27,296 bases of DNA from a virus (IMGVR_UViG_3300003885_000033:1-27296); one strand, 5' to 3'; positions 5,934 through 15,103 are shown, numbered from the stretch's first letter. Notes: a model not told the origin generated them from the letters alone. Numbers and translations are program-made.

Positions 5934-6731
5934 TTAAGCCTGTATATATCTATAATCCATATCGTAACTAGTTGATGATTTCACATCACTTGAAGTAATG
6001 GCGAACCTTGGAGAATCTGGATCAGCTGCATCAGTAACATGCCCTGTTAAAGTTACTACCCGTCTATTTGCCAAAATATGAATCATAGGAAAAAAAGCAT
6101 AACCATTTAATGCTAAGTCAATTATAACTACCCCTGAAATAGCACCGGCAGTACTTACCGTTGCTGTACTTAGCTTAGATCTAGTCACCGACGATGCAGC
6201 AAGCTCAGCCGATGTCACAGCAAGAGCCGCGATTTTTGCTGTAGTAATAGCAAGTGCGGCAATTTTTGCAGTAGTTACAGCAAGAGCATTAATTTTTGCA
6301 GTAGTAACAGCGTTCGTTCCAATATTTCCAGCTGGTAAAACCCCAGATACATCAGCTGCTAAATCAACTTGACCCAATGTAATAACTTGATTAGCCCCCA
6401 AAGTTATATAATTCGGTGTACCGATTAAAGTAACATCAGTAGAGTTATCTGTTCCACTTGCATCGACACCTAAATTTGATCTCGCGCCTGATGCTGTTGT
6501 TGATCCTGTACCACCGTCTAGTATTGCTATTGCATCAGCCAATCCTACGCCGGTCGGAACATCACCATTTGAATCAAGTTTTAATACGTGATTCGCAGTT
6601 GTCCCGGTTGCGTCAAGCATTTCTTGAACCTTTATTACTAAAGCATTCAATTCTGCTCTTGCTTGACTAGGATCATCTGAAGCCTGATCGAGGTTAACAT
6701 TCGTTAAGTCATTTATAGGATAAGCTGGCAT
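5934..6731 (-). CDS. Repeat-bearing tail fibre protein
   Basis: A 265-residue protein downstream of the tail-tip gene. Residues 1-45 form a helical N-terminus suited to attachment. DGGTGSTTASGARSNLG (72-88) is a motif shared by many trimeric phage fibres. Residues 141-190 contain five 10-residue repeats of the form (A/S)VTTAKIxAL, the kind of register that forms a trimeric stalk. Residues 195-265 make a strand-rich tip (VVIIDLALNGYAFFPMIHIL) which may contact the receptor. It begins three bases after the stop of the tail-tip gene. The assignment as fibre is fairly sure; receptor type is unknown. Confidence 0.8.
   Translation of the reverse strand: MPAYPINDLTNVNLDQASDDPSQARAELNALVIKVQEMLDATGTTANHVLKLDSNGDVPTGVGLADAIAILDGGTGSTTASGARSNLGVDASGTDNSTDVTLIGTPNYITLGANQVITLGQVDLAADVSGVLPAGNIGTNAVTTAKINALAVTTAKIAALAITTAKIAALAVTSAELAASSVTRSKLSTATVSTAGAISGVVIIDLALNGYAFFPMIHILANRRVVTLTGHVTDAADPDSPRFAITSSDVKSSTSYDMDYRYIQA
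6162..6311 (-). repeat. Five 30-base coding repeats in the fibre stalk
   Basis: Five in-frame 30-base units encode AVTTAKINAL, AVTTAKIAAL, AITTAKIAAL, AVTSAELAAS and SVTRSKLSTA. The first three are close to identical in DNA, the last two have diverged. Such arrays can expand or contract by recombination and so change stalk length. Confidence 0.85.
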
Positions 6732-6734
6732 TTA

Positions 6735-9700
6735 TTAAGCTCCTGAAATATATGCGTCAATTGTTGCATCGGATAAGGTGTTGCTAGAATTGTAGATTTT
6801 AATCCTCGGGCCAGTTACTGATTTATCAATGATTTCCCATGACCAACCAGCCCCGACATTTTGCAAAGCAATTTGAATATTTTTTATTGTTGAATAGCTT
6901 TTAACAATTGGTAGTCTGATATCACCTGCTACACGCGGAGATCCAAGATCGACAGTACTAGTATCTAAATCCTCAATATATTCATCAATAACTTCAGCAT
7001 CAATAATTACAGTAGCTTGAGTAACTATTACCGCTGTACTTGTATTTGTTATTGTTATTTTAAATTTATAATAACGTCCGTTAACTTGTAATCCTGAATT
7101 GGCATAGGCTGTAAATGTAATATTATCGTCACTATGTGATTCTTGAAGTGTGACCGTTGTTCCGTTTGATGTTACTGAGAGTAACGGGGTTACATCTAAA
7201 ATTGCACCGATATCAATAGCGGCTGTTTCATAAGTAACTGGACTATTTGGATTTGTAGCCCATTCATTCCAATCAGCCCATGTTTGAATTGGTGATCCTG
7301 TTGCAAAGTTAGCCCATGTATATTGATCAGTTGCGATCAAATTTCCACTGATAGGATCAACCCAGCTATTCGTTTTAGTATCAGGAAAACCATCAGCATG
7401 AAAATCGACTGTTACAAGCGCATTTTTTATTCTTGGATCGCCTAAAGTCGAATCAACTAATACCGCATTGGTTGAATAGATCCCGGTAGTATCTACCGCT
7501 TTAATCCCTGCCGTATAACTTCCAGCTGCTAATTGGTTCGTTTCAAAAGGTAATTGTGTAATTAAACCAGTATGTAAAGCAGTTAGAGCAGACCATGCTA
7601 ATCCTGAACCAACAGCCGCGCGAATTTCATAGCCAGCAAAATCAACAGGAGCATTAGACGATGGAACGTAACCGCCATCAAATACCCGTGTACCATCTGA
7701 TAAACGTTGAACTGTAAATTGATCACAATCAGCAGGTGCAGCTAACTTACCAATCACAGTATAACTTGTAAGACTTAACCAGCTTGAACGTACACTGATA
7801 TTATTAATCGCTCTAACTCTAATGTCGTAACTTATACCATCTTGAACAGGCGAGATAAATATTTGAGTAATTTCTAAGTTAACAGTATTTGAAGCCGGGG
7901 TATAATTAGTAGCAGAAGTTAATTTATATTCAACTTCATAGCCTCCAATATTTTGATCAATTGAAGCTGTCCAGCTTACATTGATTCTTGAAATAATCGT
8001 GCCGTCGAGTGCTTTTAGTAAATCAGAATCGCCACTTGATAAGACTAAAACAGTTGGAGGTATTACAGTTTGATTCGGAGTATCAGCGACCGCTGTTAAA
8101 TCTTCAGGTATAAATTGAATCCTAACAGCTGCATCACTTCTATCAAATGATGGAGTTCCATATCCTGTATAGAAACTTGAATAGCTGCCATTCGCACCAA
8201 GAAATGTTACAACATCCCGACCGAGTATTGTAGCTGATGGAAGTGGGACAGGGAAAACAGGGGTATCACCATGATCTGCAACAAATTCTATTCCAGTATT
8301 TGGAATTGTAACTGATGTTCCATCAAGTAAACATAACCAGCAACCCGGTGCGCCGCCACCACCTCCGCCAGTTCCGGATTGACCACCGTTAACAATATTA
8401 TAACTACTACCATCAATGCCAGAAAGATCAATCTTTCCAGATACACCAAATGAAAAACCACGACTAACAGTGACTAAACCTGCACCACCTGCACCACCTG
8501 CACCACCTGAACCAGCGTATGCGTTCACTTGCCAAAATGAACCACCAGCCCCACCGCTACACCCTCGTAAATCTGTTGGGATGTTAGATAAGGTATTAGC
8601 TGTAGTATTATTTATTAATGTAAAATATTCAATCGCATCAACTTTTCCTTTTGTTAAAATGGATTCATAAGAATATCCATAATAACCAGCTGGAAAATAA
8701 AGCTGTCCGCCAGCCTGAGTATTACCGAAATACCCCGATGTTCCGCCTGTTGCTGGTGGTGTCTCATCAAGTACAGGTGCGCCAGCCAATCCTTGACCTT
8801 TCCCATCAATTGTACCGTTTATTGTTATATGACCTTTAATTCTTAAATCAACATTATTCGTAATAGTAACTGTTACACCAGCATCAATTGTTAATGGTGC
8901 ATCATAATAATAAATAGTCGCAGGATTTGATCCTGCAATAGTAATATCAGCTGTAATATGTCCAATTCCGCCACTTACAGAAAATGCTGAAGGCGAACCG
9001 AGGCCATCAATATACGTTTTTAATTCAGTTCCTAATGTTGTATAAAATGCATCATTTAAAACACTTGATGCAGTACCGAGAGCGAGCGCACCCGCACTTT
9101 GCGAGCTTCCAAATAGATCAAGAGATACATTACCAGTTAACCAATTTATCGTAACTCCTTGTACTTCAAAAGAACGATCCAACGGTGCAAGAGCCCCATT
9201 AAAATCTCGAACGTTTTGTAAATCAACTCTTACAATATCACCGACTTCGAGAACGTTTAAACTCGGTAAACAATCTACTTTTATTTTAAGTGGTGGCCCT
9301 GCATAGCGATCTCTTAATGAATTAAATAGATTAAATATTGATTCTTCTGTATGGCGTTGTCCACTAAGGCCACGGAAATTCAAATTTTTTAAATTTGATT
9401 CACCATGTTTTGAAATACTTACAGGATCAATTACTAATGTAGTTCTTGTATAATCTTTTTCTGTATCATTCCAATTCCAGTTTATTTGAAAGCTATTCAG
9501 AATAGATCTCATATCATGGTTTAGCTGACTATAGTTTTTAACATTTTTAATGCTTAAAACTTTTACAGCACCAGCACCAGCAAGGATACTAGACATCCTG
9601 CGTAATCCAAGCCGACCATCGCTATATATCGGATTATAAGATCCAAGCAATAAATTTAATTCAGTTTCAATAAACTTTTTTGCATCTTGCTTTTTAATCC

Positions 9701-10736
9701 CTTCAAATAATGCAAGAACCCCATTTGTATCGTCGCTTGTATCCCACCAATCATTACCTATTCCAGTAAAATCTGATAACTTGACATAAGACGTATCAAT
9801 GCCGAGGTGCCATTTTGTTGGAAGTGTTTTTCCTGATTGGCCTTCTAAATTACCTGTAAGTAATGCATAGATTAATTTTGGTACAGGCATTTCAAGATAA
9901 ACATATTCAGTTACTTTTCGTTTTCTTGAATTATCAGCTAATGTCGTATCAACTTCATGAATGACAGCTTTCGTATTTAAAGCACCTCTACCAGTTGCAA
10001 CAATGGGGCTTGCGCCATCATTTTCGACGACAAAAGAAAGACCAACATTCCCATCAATAACTGTCCCAGTACACCGTATAATTTCCTTTTCAACTTTAAT
10101 ATATAAAACTGTTTTTATAACTTGAGGCGAGGATGAAAAATCACTTGTAGCGTCTGAATAACTTGTACCATGCTCTAAAAGTTCAAAACCACTAACTGAA
10201 TATACTGGAATTAAATAATCAGTTTCAGTTACTGATGCGCTCATTGTTGTTGTTGCTAAGTCGAAAATATTTTTACGTTCTGAACGCTGAATATCAACAC
10301 AATTAATAATATAAACACCTTTATTAAAGCTAACTGTATCAACAATTTGTGTCGCTATAAGAACATAGTTTGACCATACTTCATCAATAAATGAAGTGTA
10401 GACACGAATACGTTTCCCTCTTAGCCCACTCCCGGTATCGAGCTTAGTATTAAATAATGTCGTTATTGCTTCGCCATCGTCAATTAGTCGAATGTTAATA
10501 TTACCTATTGATGCTAAACCTCTATCTGGCTGTATTTTTTGTGTAGTTCCAGATATTCCATTGTTTGAGATAACACTTGATGTCGATGTACTACTTGACG
10601 GAACCTTAGCGTCTGAATGGCTTGTAAAATAGTGAAGATCAGTATTAGCAAAATCAAAAGCAAGCTCAATTGTATAGCGAGGATCTTTACTTGATCGAGC
10701 ATTGATCCCACTAAAACTAGGATTATCTGATCGCAT
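6735..10736 (-). CDS. Tail-tip / receptor-binding protein (gpJ-like role)
   Basis: The largest gene, 1333 residues. Residues 1-550 form a tail-hub-like region, with repeated strand segments, a WHLGIDTSYVKLSDFTG stretch and GPPLKIKVDCLPSLNVLEVGD near 490-510. Residues about 583-646 are strand-rich (APLTIDAGVTVTITNN), like a short beta-helix. Residues about 655-800 are glycine-rich (SGGAGGAGGAG, TGGGGGGAPG) with single cysteines. Residues about 885-1000 fit a fibronectin type III domain (INVSWTAS, GGYEVEYKL, YDIRVRAIN), and a second one follows to about 1110. The remainder is strand-rich. FN3 domains in the terminal tail protein are typical of lambda gpJ-type proteins. Its ATG overlaps the stop of the preceding gene (TAATG). 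Confidence 0.85.
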   Translation of the reverse strand: MRSDNPSFSGINARSSKDPRYTIELAFDFANTDLHYFTSHSDAKVPSSSTSTSSVISNNGISGTTQKIQPDRGLASIGNINIRLIDDGEAITTLFNTKLDTGSGLRGKRIRVYTSFIDEVWSNYVLIATQIVDTVSFNKGVYIINCVDIQRSERKNIFDLATTTMSASVTETDYLIPVYSVSGFELLEHGTSYSDATSDFSSSPQVIKTVLYIKVEKEIIRCTGTVIDGNVGLSFVVENDGASPIVATGRGALNTKAVIHEVDTTLADNSRKRKVTEYVYLEMPVPKLIYALLTGNLEGQSGKTLPTKWHLGIDTSYVKLSDFTGIGNDWWDTSDDTNGVLALFEGIKKQDAKKFIETELNLLLGSYNPIYSDGRLGLRRMSSILAGAGAVKVLSIKNVKNYSQLNHDMRSILNSFQINWNWNDTEKDYTRTTLVIDPVSISKHGESNLKNLNFRGLSGQRHTEESIFNLFNSLRDRYAGPPLKIKVDCLPSLNVLEVGDIVRVDLQNVRDFNGALAPLDRSFEVQGVTINWLTGNVSLDLFGSSQSAGALALGTASSVLNDAFYTTLGTELKTYIDGLGSPSAFSVSGGIGHITADITIAGSNPATIYYYDAPLTIDAGVTVTITNNVDLRIKGHITINGTIDGKGQGLAGAPVLDETPPATGGTSGYFGNTQAGGQLYFPAGYYGYSYESILTKGKVDAIEYFTLINNTTANTLSNIPTDLRGCSGGAGGSFWQVNAYAGSGGAGGAGGAGLVTVSRGFSFGVSGKIDLSGIDGSSYNIVNGGQSGTGGGGGGAPGCWLCLLDGTSVTIPNTGIEFVADHGDTPVFPVPLPSATILGRDVVTFLGANGSYSSFYTGYGTPSFDRSDAAVRIQFIPEDLTAVADTPNQTVIPPTVLVLSSGDSDLLKALDGTIISRINVSWTASIDQNIGGYEVEYKLTSATNYTPASNTVNLEITQIFISPVQDGISYDIRVRAINNISVRSSWLSLTSYTVIGKLAAPADCDQFTVQRLSDGTRVFDGGYVPSSNAPVDFAGYEIRAAVGSGLAWSALTALHTGLITQLPFETNQLAAGSYTAGIKAVDTTGIYSTNAVLVDSTLGDPRIKNALVTVDFHADGFPDTKTNSWVDPISGNLIATDQYTWANFATGSPIQTWADWNEWATNPNSPVTYETAAIDIGAILDVTPLLSVTSNGTTVTLQESHSDDNITFTAYANSGLQVNGRYYKFKITITNTSTAVIVTQATVIIDAEVIDEYIEDLDTSTVDLGSPRVAGDIRLPIVKSYSTIKNIQIALQNVGAGWSWEIIDKSVTGPRIKIYNSSNTLSDATIDAYISGA

Positions 10737-11398
10737 TAAGTTCTAATCCTAAACGATATTCGTCGCCCTGTAATATTTGGTAAACGTTGCTCCACGTAAC
10801 CTGAGCCGTCTAAATATGCAACTAGTTCATCATCAGGGACTGCGACTGTACCAACACGATCAAATGTAAATGTTTCACCACTTTCACAACTATCTAAAAA
10901 CTCGATCATTTGTGGATAATCTGTACTACCTGTATCCATCGCTGAAGTTGTTATATTGAAATATTCCTGTCTACGTTGTGTTAATGTTTCAGCATTGCCA
11001 TCAAGTGCGACATTAGTAAATTTTGTTACTTTCCGCTCCCTATCATCAGTAGTGAAACTTACATCAAAACTATATGTAATATTATTTCCGCGTAAATGAC
11101 CTAATATAGTTACACTTGCACCAGCTGCCTCAACAGTTAAAATAGTTGAAACAGTAATTATTCCACCGCTTGAAGCTCCGACTACTTGATGCCATCCATT
11201 ATTAACAGCTGTTGTAAATCCAGATACTAACACCCATTCACCAGAGTTAAGACCAGCCAAATTTCCCGGACTTACGCTATCTGTAAATGTTGACACATTT
11301 GGAGAACCTGTACTTGTTACGGCAATCGTTAAGGAGTTACTTACTTCAAATGAAACCCTTTCAATACTTCGTAGTGCTGTATATGATATTGACGGCAT
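10736..11398 (-). CDS. Distal tail / tail-tip protein
   Basis: A 220-residue strand-rich protein between the tape measure and the tail-tip gene, with single-base overlaps (TAATG) on both sides. The first 105 residues are beta-rich and contain GEWVLVSGFTTAVNNGWHQV, a small barrel-like segment. The second half resembles a distal-tail or minor tail fold (SFDVSFTTDDRERKVTKF, then QRRQEYFNITTSA, and a closing arginine-rich GRRISFRIRT). In this position siphophages encode the distal tail protein, which caps the tail tube and anchors the tip. Identity as such is inferred from position and size. Confidence 0.65.
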   Translation of the reverse strand: MPSISYTALRSIERVSFEVSNSLTIAVTSTGSPNVSTFTDSVSPGNLAGLNSGEWVLVSGFTTAVNNGWHQVVGASSGGIITVSTILTVEAAGASVTILGHLRGNNITYSFDVSFTTDDRERKVTKFTNVALDGNAETLTQRRQEYFNITTSAMDTGSTDYPQMIEFLDSCESGETFTFDRVGTVAVPDDELVAYLDGSGYVEQRLPNITGRRISFRIRT

Positions 11399-13239
11399 TA
11401 TATTAAATCTCTAACTTCTTGCGCTTGTCGTGAGTCACTATTAAAAACAACAATGTCGCGATCATTAGTGGCATTCTGGATAATTTCTACAATCCTCTCG
11501 CTGAAAACTGAACCCTCATAGTTATCCCCTGTAAAAATTATTTGTGTCGCTGTTTGAGGGCCTTGTGGATTATTACTTACACTTATCGCTGGATCTGTAG
11601 GGGTTACTGAAGCAATTCCAGCACCACCAGTCACACTACTGCCACCACTAGCACCAATTGCTTGTAATTGTTGCGCACCTAATAATGCGGCCTTAATTGT
11701 CATGGATAAGCCGAGCGGGTAAAACGGTTTTGTCTCTGCCGCACTCATTATCGCTACAGCGGTACTAATTCCTATAGCGACTTTTGCTAATGTTTTAGAT
11801 TCTTCATTTCGTTTCTTCCCTTCGCCTTTATAAAGTCTCGATGCAGTTCTAAAAATTGTGATCGCATTTCTAGTAGATCTGTTTAATATTTGCTCTCTAT
11901 TATGTGCAGCATCTTCATCGCGCTTTTTTTGATCTTGCAAATCTTGATCGCGTAGTTTCTTGCTAATTAAAAGGCTTTCCCGTTCTATTTTTCTTTCTTC
12001 ATTCCAACGGTTAGCTAATTGCTCAAGTGTAAAATTACGAGCTGCAATAATTGCCTCATTACTGCCGACAGTTTCTTTTTTTATAGGTTTAGTTTTTTTC
12101 AAACTATCCGCTAGTGAAGTATCACCGCCTACTGTAGTCTGTTGTAATAAATCCCTTTGAATTTTTATATTTAATTTTTGTTCTTCGTTTAAAAGCTTTA
12201 ACGCTTCAGTTGCTCGAATTGTTTTTGCAGTTACATTTCCCTGAGCACGTTCTATTTGTAAATTTGCAGCTGCAATTTTAAATCCTGTTTCAGCAATGCG
12301 CTCTTTTATATTCTCTAATGTAGTCCCGGCTTTTGGAGCTAAAGCATTTCCGATTAGCGTTCCGAATTCAGCTAGATTCCCTAGCGTAGCCGCGATAACT
12401 GAGCCGATTTTAATTATACCGGTTGCAATCGCAGTCAATCCCTCGCTGACTTTCGGATCTGAAATTATTGACCTAAATTCATCTAACGACTGCACTAGGC
12501 TGCCGCCCTTAGCTGATCCAAACGTTTTTAGAAATTCATTTTCAATGCCTGTCAACGCCTGAGCGATTGTTTTTTCTGTCTTGCCAAATTCTTGATCAAT
12601 AATTGCTGATTGAGTTTGCAAAGCTTTTACAACAACTTCAGATGTTAACTTTCCAGCCTTACCCATTTCGCGGAGCTGTCCGATACCGACCCCTAAACCA
12701 TCGGCCATTGCTCGCGCTAATCGTGGGGTCTGTTCCATTACAGAATTTAATTCCTGACCACGCAATACACCAGAAGCGAATCCTTGTCCTAGTTGAAGAA
12801 TTGCCGCGCTCGCTTCTTGTGTTGAAGCCCCTGAAATAACAAGCGTTTTATTTATTAACTTTGTTAAACTAACTAAATCCTTTTGCTTTAGCCCTAAATT
12901 TCCAGTGGATCTAGCTAGTCTAGAATAAAGTTTGACAGTACCCTCAAGCGTTCCACGAGTTTCCTGTGCAGCATCAAATAAAACCTTTTGCACTTTAACT
13001 AGTTCACTAGAGCCTTTCGTAACAAGTTTTAATTGATTTCTTAACTCTGTGTATAGGTTTATCTGATTAACAAGTTGTTTAAAAGCGAATGCACCGCCAA
13101 GAGCAAGTAAACCGGTTTTTAAACCGCCTAATGATCTTTTTAATGAATTCGCTTCTTTTTTTGCACGACCAACTCCACGACTAAAATTAGTTGTGTTAGC
13201 GCGCATATCAACAACAAGCGATCCGACTTTCTTTGCCAT
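11398..13239 (-). CDS. Tape measure protein
   Basis: A 613-residue protein with AAGGTG six bases before its ATG. Residues about 55-235 match the conserved N-terminal tape-measure domain (YTELRNQLKLVTKG, AAQETRGTLEGTVKLYSRLAR, GQELNSVMEQTPRLARAMADGLGV, MGKAGKLTSEVV). A long helical region follows, including a hydrophobic stretch near 270-300. Near 480-520 is a membrane-active-looking segment (ESKTLAKVAIGISTAVAIMSAA), and the C-terminus is Gly/Ser-rich. It sets tail length and may help DNA entry. It is short for the family; at roughly 0.15 nm per residue it predicts a tail near 90 nm. Confidence 0.9.
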   Translation of the reverse strand: MAKKVGSLVVDMRANTTNFSRGVGRAKKEANSLKRSLGGLKTGLLALGGAFAFKQLVNQINLYTELRNQLKLVTKGSSELVKVQKVLFDAAQETRGTLEGTVKLYSRLARSTGNLGLKQKDLVSLTKLINKTLVISGASTQEASAAILQLGQGFASGVLRGQELNSVMEQTPRLARAMADGLGVGIGQLREMGKAGKLTSEVVVKALQTQSAIIDQEFGKTEKTIAQALTGIENEFLKTFGSAKGGSLVQSLDEFRSIISDPKVSEGLTAIATGIIKIGSVIAATLGNLAEFGTLIGNALAPKAGTTLENIKERIAETGFKIAAANLQIERAQGNVTAKTIRATEALKLLNEEQKLNIKIQRDLLQQTTVGGDTSLADSLKKTKPIKKETVGSNEAIIAARNFTLEQLANRWNEERKIERESLLISKKLRDQDLQDQKKRDEDAAHNREQILNRSTRNAITIFRTASRLYKGEGKKRNEESKTLAKVAIGISTAVAIMSAAETKPFYPLGLSMTIKAALLGAQQLQAIGASGGSSVTGGAGIASVTPTDPAISVSNNPQGPQTATQIIFTGDNYEGSVFSERIVEIIQNATNDRDIVVFNSDSRQAQEVRDLI

Positions 13240-13248
13240 TAAAACACC

Positions 13249-13455
13249 TTATTTTTTAACTAAATGAGACAAACTATTTTTAAAGTTTTTCGCGCTGTTT
13301 TGACGTTTTTCAAAATTTCCGGATTCAATATACGCATAAGCTAACGTTTCAATTAATTGAGTAGTTGTTAACTGATTTAAATATAGACTTGGATGGGCAT
13401 AACCCAGACGAAAAGCGAGATTAAATAAATCTAACTGTCTCGGCTGGGAAGCTAT
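13249..13455 (-). CDS. Frameshifted extension of the tail chaperone (gpGT-like)
   Basis: Between the chaperone stop and the tape-measure start, the -1 frame is open for 68 codons (IASQPRQLDLFNLAFRLGYA at its beginning, ending in LSHLVKK) and has no start codon of its own at the right place. Read through a -1 shift at the A7 tract, it gives a 183-residue fusion. This is the conserved arrangement of lambda gpG/gpGT and its relatives, in which the longer form binds the tape measure and the shorter coats it. Its stop is ten bases before the tape-measure ATG. Confidence 0.85.
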   Translation of the reverse strand: MASQPRQLDLFNLAFRLGYAHPSLYLNQLTTTQLIETLAYAYIESGNFEKRQNSAKNFKNSLSHLVKK

Positions 13456-13799
13456 TTTTTTGCGGTTTCGACAATATCATCATCTTTTATTTGAGACATT
13501 ATGTTATATGATTTTAAAACGCGGTCGAGAGCATCAGCACTTGTTTTATTTAGTTGATCGATTTGTTCATCAGAAAAAAGTCGATCGCCTTTTTCTGTTA
13601 CTAAACATTTCGAGGCACAAATACCTCGAAGCTTCCGTAACTCTAAATCATTATCAGTCTTTGTTAACATTTCTTCATACTCTGCACGCTCGTAGCCTGT
13701 AGGCTCGCGCAATAATATTTCACCACCCCACTCAGGGATATTTATTTGTTTTACTTTTAACTTTGCTGATAATATTTGTTCCGCTGTTAATAATTTCAT
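13452..13799 (-). CDS. Tail assembly chaperone (gpG-like)
   Basis: A 115-residue protein between the tail tube and tape measure genes. It opens with a helix and LKVKQINIPEWGGEILLREP, the usual beta start of HK97-type tail chaperones, and has LRKLRGICASKCLVTEKGDRLF in the middle (strand followed by a helix rich in charged residues). It ends at TAG directly after two AAA codons. Together with its frameshift product it should keep the tape measure soluble during tail assembly and is not normally part of the virion. Its ATG lies directly next to the stop of the tail tube gene. Confidence 0.85.
   Translation of the reverse strand: MKLLTAEQILSAKLKVKQINIPEWGGEILLREPTGYERAEYEEMLTKTDNDLELRKLRGICASKCLVTEKGDRLFSDEQIDQLNKTSADALDRVLKSYNIMSQIKDDDIVETAKK
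13455..13461 (-). other. -1 ribosomal frameshift site in the tail chaperone
   Basis: The minus strand reads GCA AAA AAA TAG. The heptamer A AAA AAA is in the correct zero frame (X XXY YYZ) and is followed at once by the stop codon, which favours pausing. Slippage by -1 continues into the open frame described above. Confidence 0.85.
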
Positions 13800-14225
13800 T
13801 TATGCCTCGGTTATTGCGCCTTTAATTCTCAAAGAGAGACTTGCAGTAGTTGAACTATCTAACGAATTTGTAATTGATAGCGATGCAACATATCCGCTAA
13901 ATGTCCATGTTGTCATTGGGCTATCTGTAAATGTTATTCTGTAATTCCTTGATACCTCAGTAGCACTATTAAAATCAGCTCTCAATTGTGCATGCTGAGT
14001 ATTTGCAGGGATAAACATTAAAGTCGAGGTAACACTTCCGTTATCTGTTAACCCTCGTTTAAATTCTTTTACAGTCGAACTAAGATCGGTTACATCAATT
14101 TCACCAGCACTACCATCAGGGCCAGAAATATCTGAAACTTGTGAAATTGTTGTATAGACTTCAGGACTAGCACCATCGCTAACCCCTAATGTCATACCCT
14201 GACTTGCTAAAGCTAATGTACTCAT
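13800..14225 (-). CDS. Major tail tube protein
   Basis: A 141-residue beta-rich protein with AGAGGA seven bases before the ATG. It has the hallmarks of the small tail tube family of long-tailed phages: an early ISQVSDISGPDGSAGEIDVTDL segment, a loop with KEFKRGLTDNGSVTSTLMF, and a closing pair of strands with WTFSGYVASLSI. The order (completion protein, tube, chaperone, tape measure) is canonical. It polymerises into hexameric rings that form the tail conduit. Confidence 0.88.
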   Translation of the reverse strand: MSTLALASQGMTLGVSDGASPEVYTTISQVSDISGPDGSAGEIDVTDLSSTVKEFKRGLTDNGSVTSTLMFIPANTQHAQLRADFNSATEVSRNYRITFTDSPMTTWTFSGYVASLSITNSLDSSTTASLSLRIKGAITEA

Positions 14226-14240
14226 CTTTATATCCTCTAG

Positions 14241-14615
14241 TTATGAATCATAAAACCATAATGAAAAATCTTGCGATACCCTATATGTTCCTGTATTAAA
14301 TTCGTGTGGTATTGTTTCCTCTTGAAGATAAATACCGTCGAATAATGTTGCGGCTTCAATAGCCTTTTTAACTTGAACGGCAGTCGCTACCGATCCGTTT
14401 AACGTTTCATCCCTTGTATCGATCTGAATTCTAATATTCGTTAAAGTATTTCTAGCACCTAAAGTATTTCCGGGTACTGTTGTAATCCGCATGTAAACAG
14501 TATTCGGATATATTGGATTTTGCGGAAGATTTACAGCATAATTTCTAGAACTGACAAGCGAAGATAACCCAGCATAATTATTCAACGTTGTTAAAATATC
14601 AGCTTCAATCGTCAT
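14241..14615 (-). CDS. Tail completion protein (DUF3168)
   Basis: A 124-residue protein. The family signature is clear: an opening helix (DILTTLNNYAGLSSLVSSR), then YPNTVYMRITTVPGNTLG, TNIRIQIDTRDET, VATAVQVKKAIEAA, and an end with QDFSLWFYDS. DUF3168 / gp17-like proteins cap the head-proximal end of the tail. It overlaps the gp10-like gene by four bases. Confidence 0.88.
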   Translation of the reverse strand: MTIEADILTTLNNYAGLSSLVSSRNYAVNLPQNPIYPNTVYMRITTVPGNTLGARNTLTNIRIQIDTRDETLNGSVATAVQVKKAIEAATLFDGIYLQEETIPHEFNTGTYRVSQDFSLWFYDS

Positions 14616-15103
14616 GCTTTAATATCTTTTTTAATTTCTGCAAATAATGTTTGACCGAAAGTAGTAATCATTGCTTTATACTTAGTATCAAATGCAGGTC
14701 TAAAAAAAGGCCGTGCGCGTACACCCGGATGTTTAACGTTTTTAACGATATTATCATCACCTGCATTCATTGCTTTTCTTGTTTTTGGAAGTATTTCATG
14801 TGCATCAGCACCACGTTCAATAATGTGTGCATACCAGCCGTTATACCTTGCCGAATAGCCAACCGTAAAAGCTATTTTAATCGTTTGATAATTACTTGAG
14901 CGCGGTTTTCTAAATTGTGAAACCATGCTTTTCTTTAAAGTTGAATATTGCGATGGCAAATTACTGCGCGCCTTTACAATAATTAATCTAGCACTTTTTT
15001 TTAATGCTTTTCTTATTTTTTTTCTAGCTTCTCTACCTTCCAGCTTGCCAAGTTCTTTATTTAAACTTCTAAACCCGTTTATCTCAATTCCATATGTAGA
15101 CAT
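14612..15103 (-). CDS. HK97 gp10-like neck protein
   Basis: A 163-residue protein. A GTG exists further upstream at 15121, but the ATG at 15103 has AGGAGA eight bases before it and overlaps the preceding stop (TAATG), so this start is chosen. It has the gp10 pattern: EINGFRSLNKELGKLEGREARKK, then KKSARLIIVKARSNLP, YAHIIERG (the conserved His/Glu segment), GVRARPFFRPAFD and a final helix. gp10-like proteins join the head-closure ring to the tail. Confidence 0.88.
   Translation of the reverse strand: MSTYGIEINGFRSLNKELGKLEGREARKKIRKALKKSARLIIVKARSNLPSQYSTLKKSMVSQFRKPRSSNYQTIKIAFTVGYSARYNGWYAHIIERGADAHEILPKTRKAMNAGDDNIVKNVKHPGVRARPFFRPAFDTKYKAMITTFGQTLFAEIKKDIKA

Noticed and set aside
8416-8670. 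Proline-rich plus-strand reading frame opposite the tail-tip gene
   Set aside because: It is the antisense of the glycine codons (GGN gives Pro) in the large tail-tip gene, with no ribosome-binding site.
9379-9400. AT-rich inverted repeat (TCAAATTT...AAATTTGA) inside the tail-tip gene
   Set aside because: No G-C-rich stem or U run in a useful place; explained by Asn/Leu/Lys codons.
11960-12839. Several plus-strand frames opposite the tape measure gene
   Set aside because: Shadows of the tape measure; no family motifs, and the minus strand has a clear conserved protein.
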